Source of the DNA: CAZEJK01 sp964512045
GTDB taxonomy: Bacteria; Acidobacteriota; Thermoanaerobaculia; Thermoanaerobaculales; Sulfomarinibacteraceae
Direction: 5' to 3'
NCBI GenBank assembly: GCA_964512045.1
Contig: CAZEJK010000305.1
Span: forward strand, 1 to 5,997
Length of the DNA: 5,997 nt
Program-made: the position numbers and the translations under genes
Part shown: in pieces, positions 1 to 5,591 of the stretch
Layout of the letters: every line of letters begins with the position of its first letter
How positions within the stretch are numbered: position 1 is the first letter of the stretch
The notes under the pieces: model-generated
Seen by the model: only the letters and a program-made list of their open reading frames with translations
What the model was told of the DNA's origin: nothing
Database searches by the model: none

Positions 1-140
1 CCGTTGTACCGAGGCTCGGTCGAGATGACGAGAGGATGAGCTCAGAGTGGAGAATCCCGCCCGCCCCGCGGGGCTTCGTCAGGCTGGTGCGTGGTTGGGG
101 CATCTTGGCCCGACATGTCGGCGCATCGGTGATGCCCGGT
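1..140 (+). repeat. Truncated copy D of the intergenic repeat family
   Basis: This stretch carries the left-hand landmarks of the element seen in full at 952-1390 and 4467-4901, in the same order. The exact 17-mer GCTCGGTCGAGATGACG lies at 14-30. A CCCGCCCGCCCCG block follows at about 56-68. A diverged form of the GGGGCATCCTGCCCCGACGGG segment lies at about 97-122. The right half, with the inverted 17-mer and the outer arm, is missing, because the PIN toxin gene ends at 153. The copy is strongly diverged between landmarks, so it looks like an old remnant. Its left end lies outside the window. I see no gene here; the short open frame starting at 36 is a by-product of GC-rich sequence. Confidence 0.6.
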
Positions 141-152
141 CGCCGTCTGAGC

Positions 153-632
153 TCATTCGGGGTTGCAGGCTGGGGCTTCGCCGGCGGCCTTGAGGACCGC
201 GAATACGACCGTGTCTGAAAGCCGGAAGCCTTCGTGGATCAGTCGATGGAGCTTTGGTTCTACCGCGTCGATCAGACCCGCCTTCTTTGCGCTGAGTAGT
301 AACCCTGCAGTGCCGATCACGGGTAGTGTACTGGACGCGGCGAGTCGCCGCGCTGGAAGATCATCGAGGATGAGCCACCGAGCCTCCAGCTCGATTGCGA
401 GCTGGATCGCTTCCAGCTCCCCCTGACCAAGACGTTCATGGAGCCGCGCGTCTGGCGGATGGGAGAGTGGCACAACCTCGATCCAGGTCGGTCTGCGTTG
501 AGTCGCAAAGACCTCACGATCTACGGCGTGGGGAATCGCGACCGTTGACATCAGTCTCTGCAGGAGCGACAGGCTCTCGATCCGTTCCAGGGCGATCAGG
601 GGGCTCGAGTCGGAGACAACGCTGCCGGTCAT
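153..632 (-). CDS. DUF3368-family PIN-domain toxin (putative RNase of a VapBC-like pair)
   Basis: This is a 159-residue protein, the normal length for a PIN-domain toxin. PIN toxins are metal-dependent RNases that inhibit growth by cleaving RNA and are held inactive by a co-encoded antitoxin. The DUF3368 pattern is clear: N-terminal VSDSSPLIAL with the first catalytic Asp at residue 8, then IPHAVDREVF with Glu40, then GQGELEAIQLA with Glu72, then WLILDDLPARRLA with Asp90/Asp91, then LPVIGTAGLLLSAKKAGLI at about 103-121. The acidic residues expected to bind the metal are all present, so the toxin looks intact. The start is set by the ATGA overlap with the upstream antitoxin at 629-632. No good Shine-Dalgarno precedes it, so translation is probably coupled to the antitoxin. 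The target RNA cannot be told from sequence. Family assignment is strong; toxicity is inferred from the family. Confidence 0.9.
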   Translation of the reverse strand: MTGSVVSDSSPLIALERIESLSLLQRLMSTVAIPHAVDREVFATQRRPTWIEVVPLSHPPDARLHERLGQGELEAIQLAIELEARWLILDDLPARRLAASSTLPVIGTAGLLLSAKKAGLIDAVEPKLHRLIHEGFRLSDTVVFAVLKAAGEAPACNPE

Positions 633-886
633 TCCGAGAGGCGGCTCGCTGCGTCCAGCTCACGATGCAGCTCGATCTCGTCGAGGTCCACGTAGGGGAT
701 GCCGAGCCGGCCTGCGTAGCGGATGAACTCCTCTCGTTCCATGGAAAGGAGCTCCGCGGCTTTGCCACTCGAGATCGAGCGTCGACGGTACAGCTCGAGC
801 ACCGCCAGCTCTCGGATCTGCTCGTCTGGCGCCGGGTGTCCTGCGAGGACTGCGACCAGCTCGTCTGGCAACGTTATCGTCGTCAT
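629..886 (-). CDS. UPF0175-family antitoxin partner of the PIN toxin
   Basis: This 85-residue protein begins MTTITLPDEL. The N-terminal strand resembles that of small DNA-binding antitoxins. It is followed by IRELAVLELYRRRSISSGKAAELLSM-type sequence at about 23-49 and by REEFIRYAGRLGIPYVDL at 51-68, the helix-turn-helix-like core typical of UPF0175 proteins. These are commonly encoded just upstream of DUF3368 PIN toxins, as here. The expected role is to bind and neutralise the toxin and to repress the operon. The frame stays open upstream to 1015, but that extension runs into the repeat element and lacks family similarity, so I chose the ATG at 884-886. No Shine-Dalgarno precedes this ATG. 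A TANNNT hexamer (TAAGCT) lies 7 nt upstream, which would fit a leaderless mRNA. The last four bases overlap the toxin start. Confidence 0.88.
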   Translation of the reverse strand: MTTITLPDELVAVLAGHPAPDEQIRELAVLELYRRRSISSGKAAELLSMEREEFIRYAGRLGIPYVDLDEIELHRELDAASRLSE

Positions 887-939
887 TGGGAGAAGCTTAT
901 CACGTGACGAGTGGCGCCCAGCGGGCGTGGTCGTGACCA
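887..939 (-). promoter_or_regulatory. Putative promoter and operator region of the PIN toxin-antitoxin operon
   Basis: On the minus strand a -10-like TAAGCT (bases 894-899) lies 7 nt from the antitoxin ATG, so transcription could start at or next to the start codon. No convincing -35 is visible. Two small palindromes lie in the same stretch: TCACGTGA at 900-907, and TGGTC-gt-GACCA at 928-939. Either could bind the antitoxin for autoregulation, as is usual in such operons. This is inference from position; short palindromes also occur by chance in GC-rich DNA. Confidence 0.3.
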
Positions 940-951
940 TTGAGTATGTGA

Positions 952-1390
952 GGTCGCGGGTTCTCCTACGGGATCTCTCCGCTCGCCGGGGTGCTGCGGA
1001 TGGGTTGGGGCGCACAGAAGGCTCGGGGTGCTCCGCGCCGCCACGGAGGCTCGGTCGAGATGACGACGCTTCTTGGAGGTCTCAGTTCTCAATTCTGAGT
1101 TTTGAGTTGCCCCCGCCCGCCCCGGCTGGCGATGGTCGGGGGCGTTGTTGTGGCGGCGGGCTGGTGCGGTGGTCGATGGTCGGGGCATCCTGCCCCGACG
1201 GGTGGGTGGTGGGAGGTGTGTGGCGGCCCGAGGTGAGGCTTCGAGCCAGCAGCGAAGGCCCGGAGCTTCACACCACCCCGTCATCTCGACCGAGCTGCCA
1301 TGACCGTGCTGCTGGCTTGGCCGCATCCGGCGATGTTGTTGCGCAGGAGCACCTGGCGAGTGGAGAGATCCCGTGGGAGAGCCCGCGGCC
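952..1390 (+). repeat. Intergenic repeat element, copy A, with nested inverted repeats
   Basis: The element is about 439 bp and fills most of the gap between the PIN toxin-antitoxin operon and the SNF2 gene. Its outer arms are 952-995 and 1348-1390, inverted with roughly 38 of 44 positions matching; both contain the ACGGGATCTCTCC core. The inner arms are 1049-1065 and 1279-1295, a perfect 17-bp inverted repeat (GCTCGGTCGAGATGACG and its complement). Between the inner arms lie an AT-richer patch (about 1080-1108), a C-rich block, and a G-rich GGGTGGGTGGTGGGAGG run near 1200. Bases 1040-1303 match 4551-4814 with one mismatch (1073/4584), and 1074-1303 match without any. No transposase or other plausible gene lies inside. 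It could be a MITE-like or REP-like non-autonomous element. I saw no clear target-site duplication. Beyond it, 887-951 and 1391-1431 hold no gene. Confidence 0.85.
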
Positions 1391-1431
1391 TGACTGCTCC
1401 AGGACGCGCTCCCGACAGCCATGCCACGAGC

Positions 1432-4347
1432 TTACGATGGTGGTATCAGCTGGCTGGAGGCGATCCGCTCGCGGAGGCTGTCGAGCAGCGACGTCATCGC
1501 GCCGAGTATGTCCGCGCAGGTCTGGGGTGACAGTGGGCCGGGCGCCTCGTCGGCGTCAGCAGGGGTCGTGAGCTCGCGGGCCTCGGCCAGCCCGGCGGCG
1601 AGAGTGCGGGTGAGGTGGCCCGGCTCGACGAGGTCGCTGTGGACCCGGCGCGCCGAGGGGAGCTCGGCGGAGGGCTCGATGTCGTGCTCCACCGCGAGGT
1701 GGCCGGTCAGGGCCCAGCCGAGGGCGGCTCGCGCCGGCTCCAGCATCTCCTCCGGGAAGCCGCCGTCGAGGAGCACTCGGGCGAGGCGGGCCTGTCGATC
1801 GGCCTGCTCGAGGCCGCGGCGGGCGTGCGTGAGCCGTCGAATCTCGGCGTCGCCGGGCTTGTGAGCAGGCAGGCCTGGGGCGCGGAACGCCTCGTCTGGC
1901 GTCTGCGGCTCGCCAGCGATCAGGGCGCCGCCGGTGAGCGCGCAGAGCGCCTGGTAGCCCTCTCGCTCCATCATCAGCAGTGGTGGAGCGACGGCCTCGT
2001 CCTCCCTGGCGACCGTGGCAAGCAGCTCCTCGGCAACCGGCCGGATCTCGCCCGGGTTGCTGTCGACGACCACCAGGATGCCGGGCGCCGGCTCGCTGCC
2101 ACCGACGGATGGGGCGCGCTGGACCAGCAGCACGCGTCCCGGGTACCGGCCGAGCAGCCGATCGGAGAACCGTTGCAGCAGCGGTGCTTGCCTCTGCCGG
2201 GGCTCCTCCTGCCGCTCTCGAGTCGCCGCGGGCTCCAGCTGCAGCTTCGGCTGATGCGGAGCCGGGAGCAGCTGATCGAGCTGCTGCAGAAGGGAGCTGG
2301 CCGAGTCCTTGAACGACACTGCGTCGTCGACGTCTCCGTCGGCGGGCGTGGTGAACACTGTGCTGAACAGCCGCTGCTTGGAGGCCAGCGTGCCCAGCAT
2401 CGTCTCCTCGATGGTGCCCTTGGTGAGCACATTGATCACCTGCACCGGCCGTCGCTGGCCATGGCGGTGGGCGCGGGCGATCCGCTGCTCGAGCACCGCG
2501 GGGTTCCACGGCAGGTCGAGGTTGATGACCACCGATGCCGCCTGCAGGTTGAGGCCAACGCCGCCCGCGTCGGTGGAGAGAAAAACCCGGCAGTCCGGGT
2601 CGTCTGCGAACCGGTCGAGCAGCTCGCCTCTGCGGTGGGTGGGGACCTTGCCAGTCAGCTTGACCCAGTGCAGGCCGCAGCGCTGCAGCACCGGCTCCAC
2701 GAGCTTGAGCATTCGCGACCACTGACTGAACAGGATTGCCTTGCGCCCTGCGCTGACGACCTCGTCGCGAAGGATCGCCTCGAGCTCGACCAGCTTCGGT
2801 GCGGTGCGCTCGATCTGCTTGCCCTCCAGCTCCTGGTCGTGCAACGCCAGCGCGTTGCAGATCATCCGCATCTTCAGGAGCGAGCGCATCAGAATGTCGT
2901 GCTCCTCCGGGGTCAGTGCGCGCTTCTCGGCCTGTGCGCGAAGCCGGCTCACCGTGCGGTGGAAGTCCTCGTACGGTTCCTGCTGGGCCGCGGTCATCTC
3001 CACCCAGAACAGGTTATCGGTACGCTCGGGGAGCTGATCGAGAACCTCGTCGCGAGTCCTGCGGAGGACGTACGGGCGGATACGCGATCGGAGCTCCGCG
3101 AGGTTCTTGAGGCCGACCACCTTGTAGCTGCCGGAGCGTCGCTTCTCCACCTCGAAGTAGCGCAGGTTGAATCGCCACAGCGGCCCCAGCACCTTCGGAT
3201 CGATGAACTGGAACACGCTGTACAGCTCATCGAGGCGGTTCTCCAGCGGTGTTCCTGTCAGCACGAACGCGTACCGGCTCTCGAGTCGCTTGACGGCGTC
3301 TGCGGTCTTGGTGCGCCAGTTCTTGATCCGCTGGGCCTCGTCGAGGATCACGAGGTCCGGGGTGAGCTGGTTGATCATCTCCAGGTCGCGCAGGACCAGC
3401 TCGTAGTTGACGATGGTGAAGAAGGCGCCGCTGCGGTAGAGCTCTCGGCGGGTGCGACGGCCGCCGTTGACGACGACGGCGTCGCAACGTGTGAAACGCT
3501 CGATCTCCCGCTTCCACTGGTGCTTGAGAGAGGCCGGGCAAACGATCACGACGCGCTCGATGCCGCGCAGCTGCTGGAGAAGAACCGACGCCGCGATCGC
3601 CTGTACGGTCTTGCCGAGACCCATGTCGTCAGCGAGCAGGCTGCGCCCACTCAAGGCGAGATGGAGCATGCCGTCGTGCTGGAACGGGTAGAGCGGCTCG
3701 GAGAGGACCTCGAGCGAGCGCCTGCCGGCTCGCACCTGCGCCAGAAACCACTCGCGCTGGCGGCGGATGGACTCCAGGTCCTGGAGCTGATCGAGGTAGG
3801 CGCGAACCTCCTGGCGGACGAGGATCTCGGCGCCGTTGCGCTCGGTGAGACCTTCAAGCTCGCTGAGCAGCGCGGGGAGCACGCGGAGCGGCTCGCCCTG
3901 GAGGGTGTCGTCCGGCGCGAAGTAGCGGTCGAGAACCGGCCCGAGCTGGTCGGACGGGCCGTCAGGTCGCGCCACTCGCACCGTCGGCTGGACGCCATGG
4001 TGTACGAACACCTCCGTGACCTGTGGTGGGTTGGCACTGAGGCGGACCCATCGTCGGCCCAGCTGCTGTCGAAGGCGGCTGAGCACACCCTCGATGTGCT
4101 TGCAGGTGCCGATGGTGTTGGTGCGGTAGTCCGGGCAGGTGCAGGAGTTCAGGAGATCGTCTGCGGAGCGGATGTCCACGGTGTACGTACGGCCGGTGGT
4201 CGCCGACGCCACCTCGAACGTCGAGAACAGCGGGTGCTGGCCCTGGTTGGTGATCGCGGCGATCTCCTCGGCGGCTCGCTCGCGTCGTCGCTCGATCTGG
4301 GTTGCCTCGGTGACGTCGTGGCCGTCAACCGCCGGTCTGTGCGTCAT
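1432..4347 (-). CDS. SWIM zinc-finger SNF2-family ATPase (DEAD/DEAH-type helicase) with unusual C-terminal extension
   Basis: This 971-residue cytoplasmic protein belongs to the SNF2/RapA group (SF2), whose ATPases translocate on double-stranded DNA and remodel DNA-protein complexes. It has a SWIM zinc finger at residues 69-84 (C69-x-C71-x10-C82-x-H84), a linker to about 215, then a complete motor. Motor motifs are DDMGLGKT (240-247, Walker A), VIVCPASLKHQW (267-278), DEAQ (336-339), LTGTP (363-367), KAILFSQW (536-543), STDAGGVGLNLQAA (591-604) and QRIARAHRHGQ (621-631) with arginine fingers near R625 and R628. All catalytic residues are present. About 700-971 lies outside the motor: a strand-rich part (738-810) and a helical part (840-965) that resembles HEPN proteins. 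I chose the ATG at 4345-4347 because GGAGGAGG lies 8 nt upstream. The frame continues to 4494, but that stretch overlaps the repeat. The gene is monocistronic, flanked by repeats A and B. Its specific role is unknown; phage defence or DNA repair is possible. Confidence 0.93.
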   Translation of the reverse strand: MTHRPAVDGHDVTEATQIERRRERAAEEIAAITNQGQHPLFSTFEVASATTGRTYTVDIRSADDLLNSCTCPDYRTNTIGTCKHIEGVLSRLRQQLGRRWVRLSANPPQVTEVFVHHGVQPTVRVARPDGPSDQLGPVLDRYFAPDDTLQGEPLRVLPALLSELEGLTERNGAEILVRQEVRAYLDQLQDLESIRRQREWFLAQVRAGRRSLEVLSEPLYPFQHDGMLHLALSGRSLLADDMGLGKTVQAIAASVLLQQLRGIERVVIVCPASLKHQWKREIERFTRCDAVVVNGGRRTRRELYRSGAFFTIVNYELVLRDLEMINQLTPDLVILDEAQRIKNWRTKTADAVKRLESRYAFVLTGTPLENRLDELYSVFQFIDPKVLGPLWRFNLRYFEVEKRRSGSYKVVGLKNLAELRSRIRPYVLRRTRDEVLDQLPERTDNLFWVEMTAAQQEPYEDFHRTVSRLRAQAEKRALTPEEHDILMRSLLKMRMICNALALHDQELEGKQIERTAPKLVELEAILRDEVVSAGRKAILFSQWSRMLKLVEPVLQRCGLHWVKLTGKVPTHRRGELLDRFADDPDCRVFLSTDAGGVGLNLQAASVVINLDLPWNPAVLEQRIARAHRHGQRRPVQVINVLTKGTIEETMLGTLASKQRLFSTVFTTPADGDVDDAVSFKDSASSLLQQLDQLLPAPHQPKLQLEPAATRERQEEPRQRQAPLLQRFSDRLLGRYPGRVLLVQRAPSVGGSEPAPGILVVVDSNPGEIRPVAEELLATVAREDEAVAPPLLMMEREGYQALCALTGGALIAGEPQTPDEAFRAPGLPAHKPGDAEIRRLTHARRGLEQADRQARLARVLLDGGFPEEMLEPARAALGWALTGHLAVEHDIEPSAELPSARRVHSDLVEPGHLTRTLAAGLAEARELTTPADADEAPGPLSPQTCADILGAMTSLLDSLRERIASSQLIPPS

Positions 4348-4355
4348 GGCCTCGT

Positions 4356-4363
4356 CCTCCTCC
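4356..4363 (-). promoter_or_regulatory. Ribosome-binding site deciding the SNF2 start
   Basis: GGAGGAGG on the minus strand lies 8 nt upstream of the ATG at 4345-4347. It is the strongest Shine-Dalgarno in the window and favours this start over the upstream ATG at 4494, which would add 49 Arg- and Ala-rich residues encoded partly by repeat sequence. Confidence 0.75.
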
Positions 4364-4405
4364 GCCTCGGATCCTCGAGATGGTAGCAGGGCTGGAGGCC
4401 CGGCA

Positions 4406-4423
4406 CCTCGAGCATGCTCGAGG
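4406..4423. promoter_or_regulatory. 18-bp perfect palindrome upstream of the SNF2 gene
   Basis: CCTCGAGCATGCTCGAGG is identical to its own reverse complement. It is centred about 68 bp upstream of the SNF2 start codon. It contains two CTCGAG hexamers, and a third occurs at 4374-4379, between the palindrome and the gene. The position suits an operator for a dimeric regulator or the stem of a terminator, but no T-run follows. The function is inferred from position and symmetry only. Confidence 0.4.
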
Positions 4424-4470
4424 CATCGGCGCCTGCTCCGACAGGTGGGTGGTCGGAGGTGTGTGGCGGC
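4420..4470 (+). repeat. Partial repeat module (second copy of the G-rich segment)
   Basis: This segment resembles 4693-4738 inside copy B, and so also 1182-1227 in copy A. It has a GGCATC start, a CCGAC(A/G)GGTGGGTGG core, and GGAGGTGTGTGGCGGC at the end. It abuts the left outer arm of copy B, so the G-rich module occurs on both sides of that arm. This suggests the element is modular and can be extended in tandem or joined end to end. Confidence 0.6.
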
Positions 4471-4901
4471 GGCTCTCCTACGGGATCTCTCCACTCGCGG
4501 GAGTGCTGCGGGTGGGTGTGGGGGCTGGTCGGTTGCCGGTACTTCGGTTCGCCACGGAGGCTCGGTCGAGATGACGACGCTTCGTGGAGGTCTCAGTTCT
4601 CAATTCTGAGTTTTGAGTTGCCCCCGCCCGCCCCGGCTGGCGATGGTCGGGGGCGTTGTTGTGGCGGCGGGCTGGTGCGGTGGTCGATGGTCGGGGCATC
4701 CTGCCCCGACGGGTGGGTGGTGGGAGGTGTGTGGCGGCCCGAGGTGAGGCTTCGAGCCAGCAGCGAAGGCCCGGAGCTTCACACCACCCCGTCATCTCGA
4801 CCGAGCTGCCATGAGCGCGCTGCTGGCTCGGCGCCATCCGGCGATGTTGCCGCGCCAGAGCACCCCGGCGAGTGGAGAGATCCCGTGGGAGAGCCCGCGG
4901 G
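4467..4901 (+). repeat. Intergenic repeat element, copy B, with nested inverted repeats
   Basis: The element is about 435 bp and lies between the divergent SNF2 gene and mazEF, in the same orientation as copy A. Its outer arms are about 4467-4507 and 4859-4901, both with the ACGGGATCTCTCCACTCG core, inverted to each other. The inner arms are 4560-4576 and 4790-4806, the same perfect 17-bp inverted repeat as in copy A. The central 4585-4814 is identical to 1074-1303. Outside that core the two copies diverge clearly (4815-4901 against 1304-1390, and the left flanks), so similarity is uneven along the element. No transposase is encoded. Apart from this element, the partial module and the regulatory sites listed separately, the 664 bp between the SNF2 and mazE starts contain no gene. 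Confidence 0.85.
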
Positions 4902-4960
4902 CGTGCTGGTTGCTCCTCCCCAAGCTGCTGGTGGAGGTGGTGTGGTGGCTCTGCAGGGGC

Positions 4961-5007
4961 TTTACGGGGTGCAAAGCGATGGCGTATCCTCTTTGTAGAT
5001 ACGGAGG
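4961..5007 (+). promoter_or_regulatory. Putative mazEF promoter, operator and ribosome-binding site
   Basis: A -35-like TTTACG (4961-4966) and a -10-like TATCCT (4985-4990) are separated by 18 nt; each matches the consensus at 4 of 6 positions. An inverted repeat, GTATC at 4984-4988 and GATAC at 4998-5002 with a 9-nt spacer, covers the -10 and the likely transcription start. That is where a MazE or MazEF operator would be expected for autorepression. GGAGG at 5003-5007 is the ribosome-binding site, 4 nt before the mazE ATG. The promoter lies just outside the right arm of repeat copy B. Confidence 0.5.
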
Positions 5008-5011
5008 CGCC

Positions 5012-5254
5012 ATGAGGACGCAGGTGCAACGTTGGGGAAATAGCCTGGCAGTGAGGATTCCGAAGCCGTATGCCGCCGATCTCGGGCTCGACCAGGAGTC
5101 GGCTGTCGATCTGGTGGTCGAGGATGGTTGTCTCGTGATCCGGCCGGCGACGACGCCGAGGTACGAGCTGAGTGATCTGCTCTCTCGGGTTACCGACGAG
5201 AACCTCCACACGGAGATCAGCTCCGGTCCACCTGTGGGCGAGGAAGCATGGTAG
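5012..5254 (+). CDS. mazE: MazE-family antitoxin (AbrB/SpoVT fold)
   Basis: This 80-residue protein has the usual MazE length and layout. Residues 1-45 form the swapped-hairpin AbrB-type DNA-binding domain, with the family signature QRWGNSLAVRIPK at 6-18 and a following DLVVEDGCLVI strand pair. Residues 50-80 form the acidic toxin-neutralising tail: YELSDLLSRVTDENLH, then GPPVGEEAW at the C-terminus, a pattern conserved in MazE proteins paired with E. coli-type MazF. It should dimerise, bind its operator, and block the MazF active site through the tail. The start is fixed by GGAGG 4 nt upstream and by the family N-terminus; the frame is open further upstream (from 4811) only through repeat sequence. 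It overlaps mazF by 7 nt, so the pair is a two-gene operon. Confidence 0.95.
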   Translation: MRTQVQRWGNSLAVRIPKPYAADLGLDQESAVDLVVEDGCLVIRPATTPRYELSDLLSRVTDENLHTEISSGPPVGEEAW

Positions 5255-5589
5255 CCGTGGATGCCGTGCCCGACCGTGGGGACCTGGTCTGGATGACGTT
5301 CGATCCGCAGGCAGGCCATGAGCAGGCTGGTCGTCGCCCGGCGTTGGTGGTGTCATCGGTGGAGTACAACTCCCGAGTTGGTCTGGCCCTCGTCTGTCCG
5401 ATCACGAGCAGGGCAAAGGGGTACCCGTTCGAGGTGACCCTTCCGTCCGAGCTGCCGATCACCGGGGTCGTGCTGTCGGACCAGGTGAAGAGCCTCGACT
5501 GGCGGGCTCGCAGAGCCGAGGTGGTCGCAGCGGCGCCGCGTTCTGTGACGGTCGAGGTGCTCGGGAAGCTCAGCGCGCTGCTGTCGTAG
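5248..5589 (+). CDS. mazF: MazF-family endoribonuclease toxin
   Basis: This 113-residue protein aligns end to end with E. coli MazF from memory. Shared blocks are RGDLVW at 10-15, the FDPQAGHEQAGRRPALVVS loop at 18-36, PITSRAKGYPFEV at 51-63, and the SDQVKSLDWRAR block at 77-88. The expected catalytic residues are present: Arg30 and Thr53 correspond to Arg29 and Thr52 of E. coli MazF, and Glu25 to Glu24. MazF toxins cleave single-stranded RNA at short sequence motifs without needing ribosomes, and are inhibited by MazE; the cleavage motif here cannot be predicted. The ATG at 5248 lies inside the end of mazE (7-nt overlap), implying translational coupling. The gene appears complete and its reading frame unbroken. 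No convincing intrinsic terminator follows. Confidence 0.95.
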   Translation: MVAVDAVPDRGDLVWMTFDPQAGHEQAGRRPALVVSSVEYNSRVGLALVCPITSRAKGYPFEVTLPSELPITGVVLSDQVKSLDWRARRAEVVAAAPRSVTVEVLGKLSALLS

Positions 5590-5591
5590 AG

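Noticed and set aside
952..1390. Copies A and B as integron attC sites or CRISPR repeats
   Set aside because: The arms and spacing do not show the paired R and L core-site layout with GTT triplets expected of attC, and there is no array of short, regularly spaced repeats.
1556..2722. A 388-codon minus-strand frame overlapping the SNF2 gene
   Set aside because: It lies out of frame within the SNF2 coding region, with an Arg, Ala, Pro and Gly-rich translation typical of frame-shadow sequence.
1615..4386. A 923-codon open frame on the plus strand, antisense to the SNF2 gene
   Set aside because: It is a GC-bias shadow. The minus strand encodes a full set of SNF2 motifs, while the plus-strand translation has no recognisable domain and a repetitive L, E, A, R, V composition.
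4600..4782. A 60-residue minus-strand frame occurring identically at 1089-1271
   Set aside because: It is identical only because it lies in the duplicated repeat. The translation is low-complexity (Pro, His, Thr, Arg), has no ribosome-binding site, and does not persist in the diverged copies C and D.
4811..5011. An N-terminal extension of MazE back to 4811
   Set aside because: The extension is encoded by repeat B. The family N-terminus and a GGAGG at the right spacing place the start at 5012.
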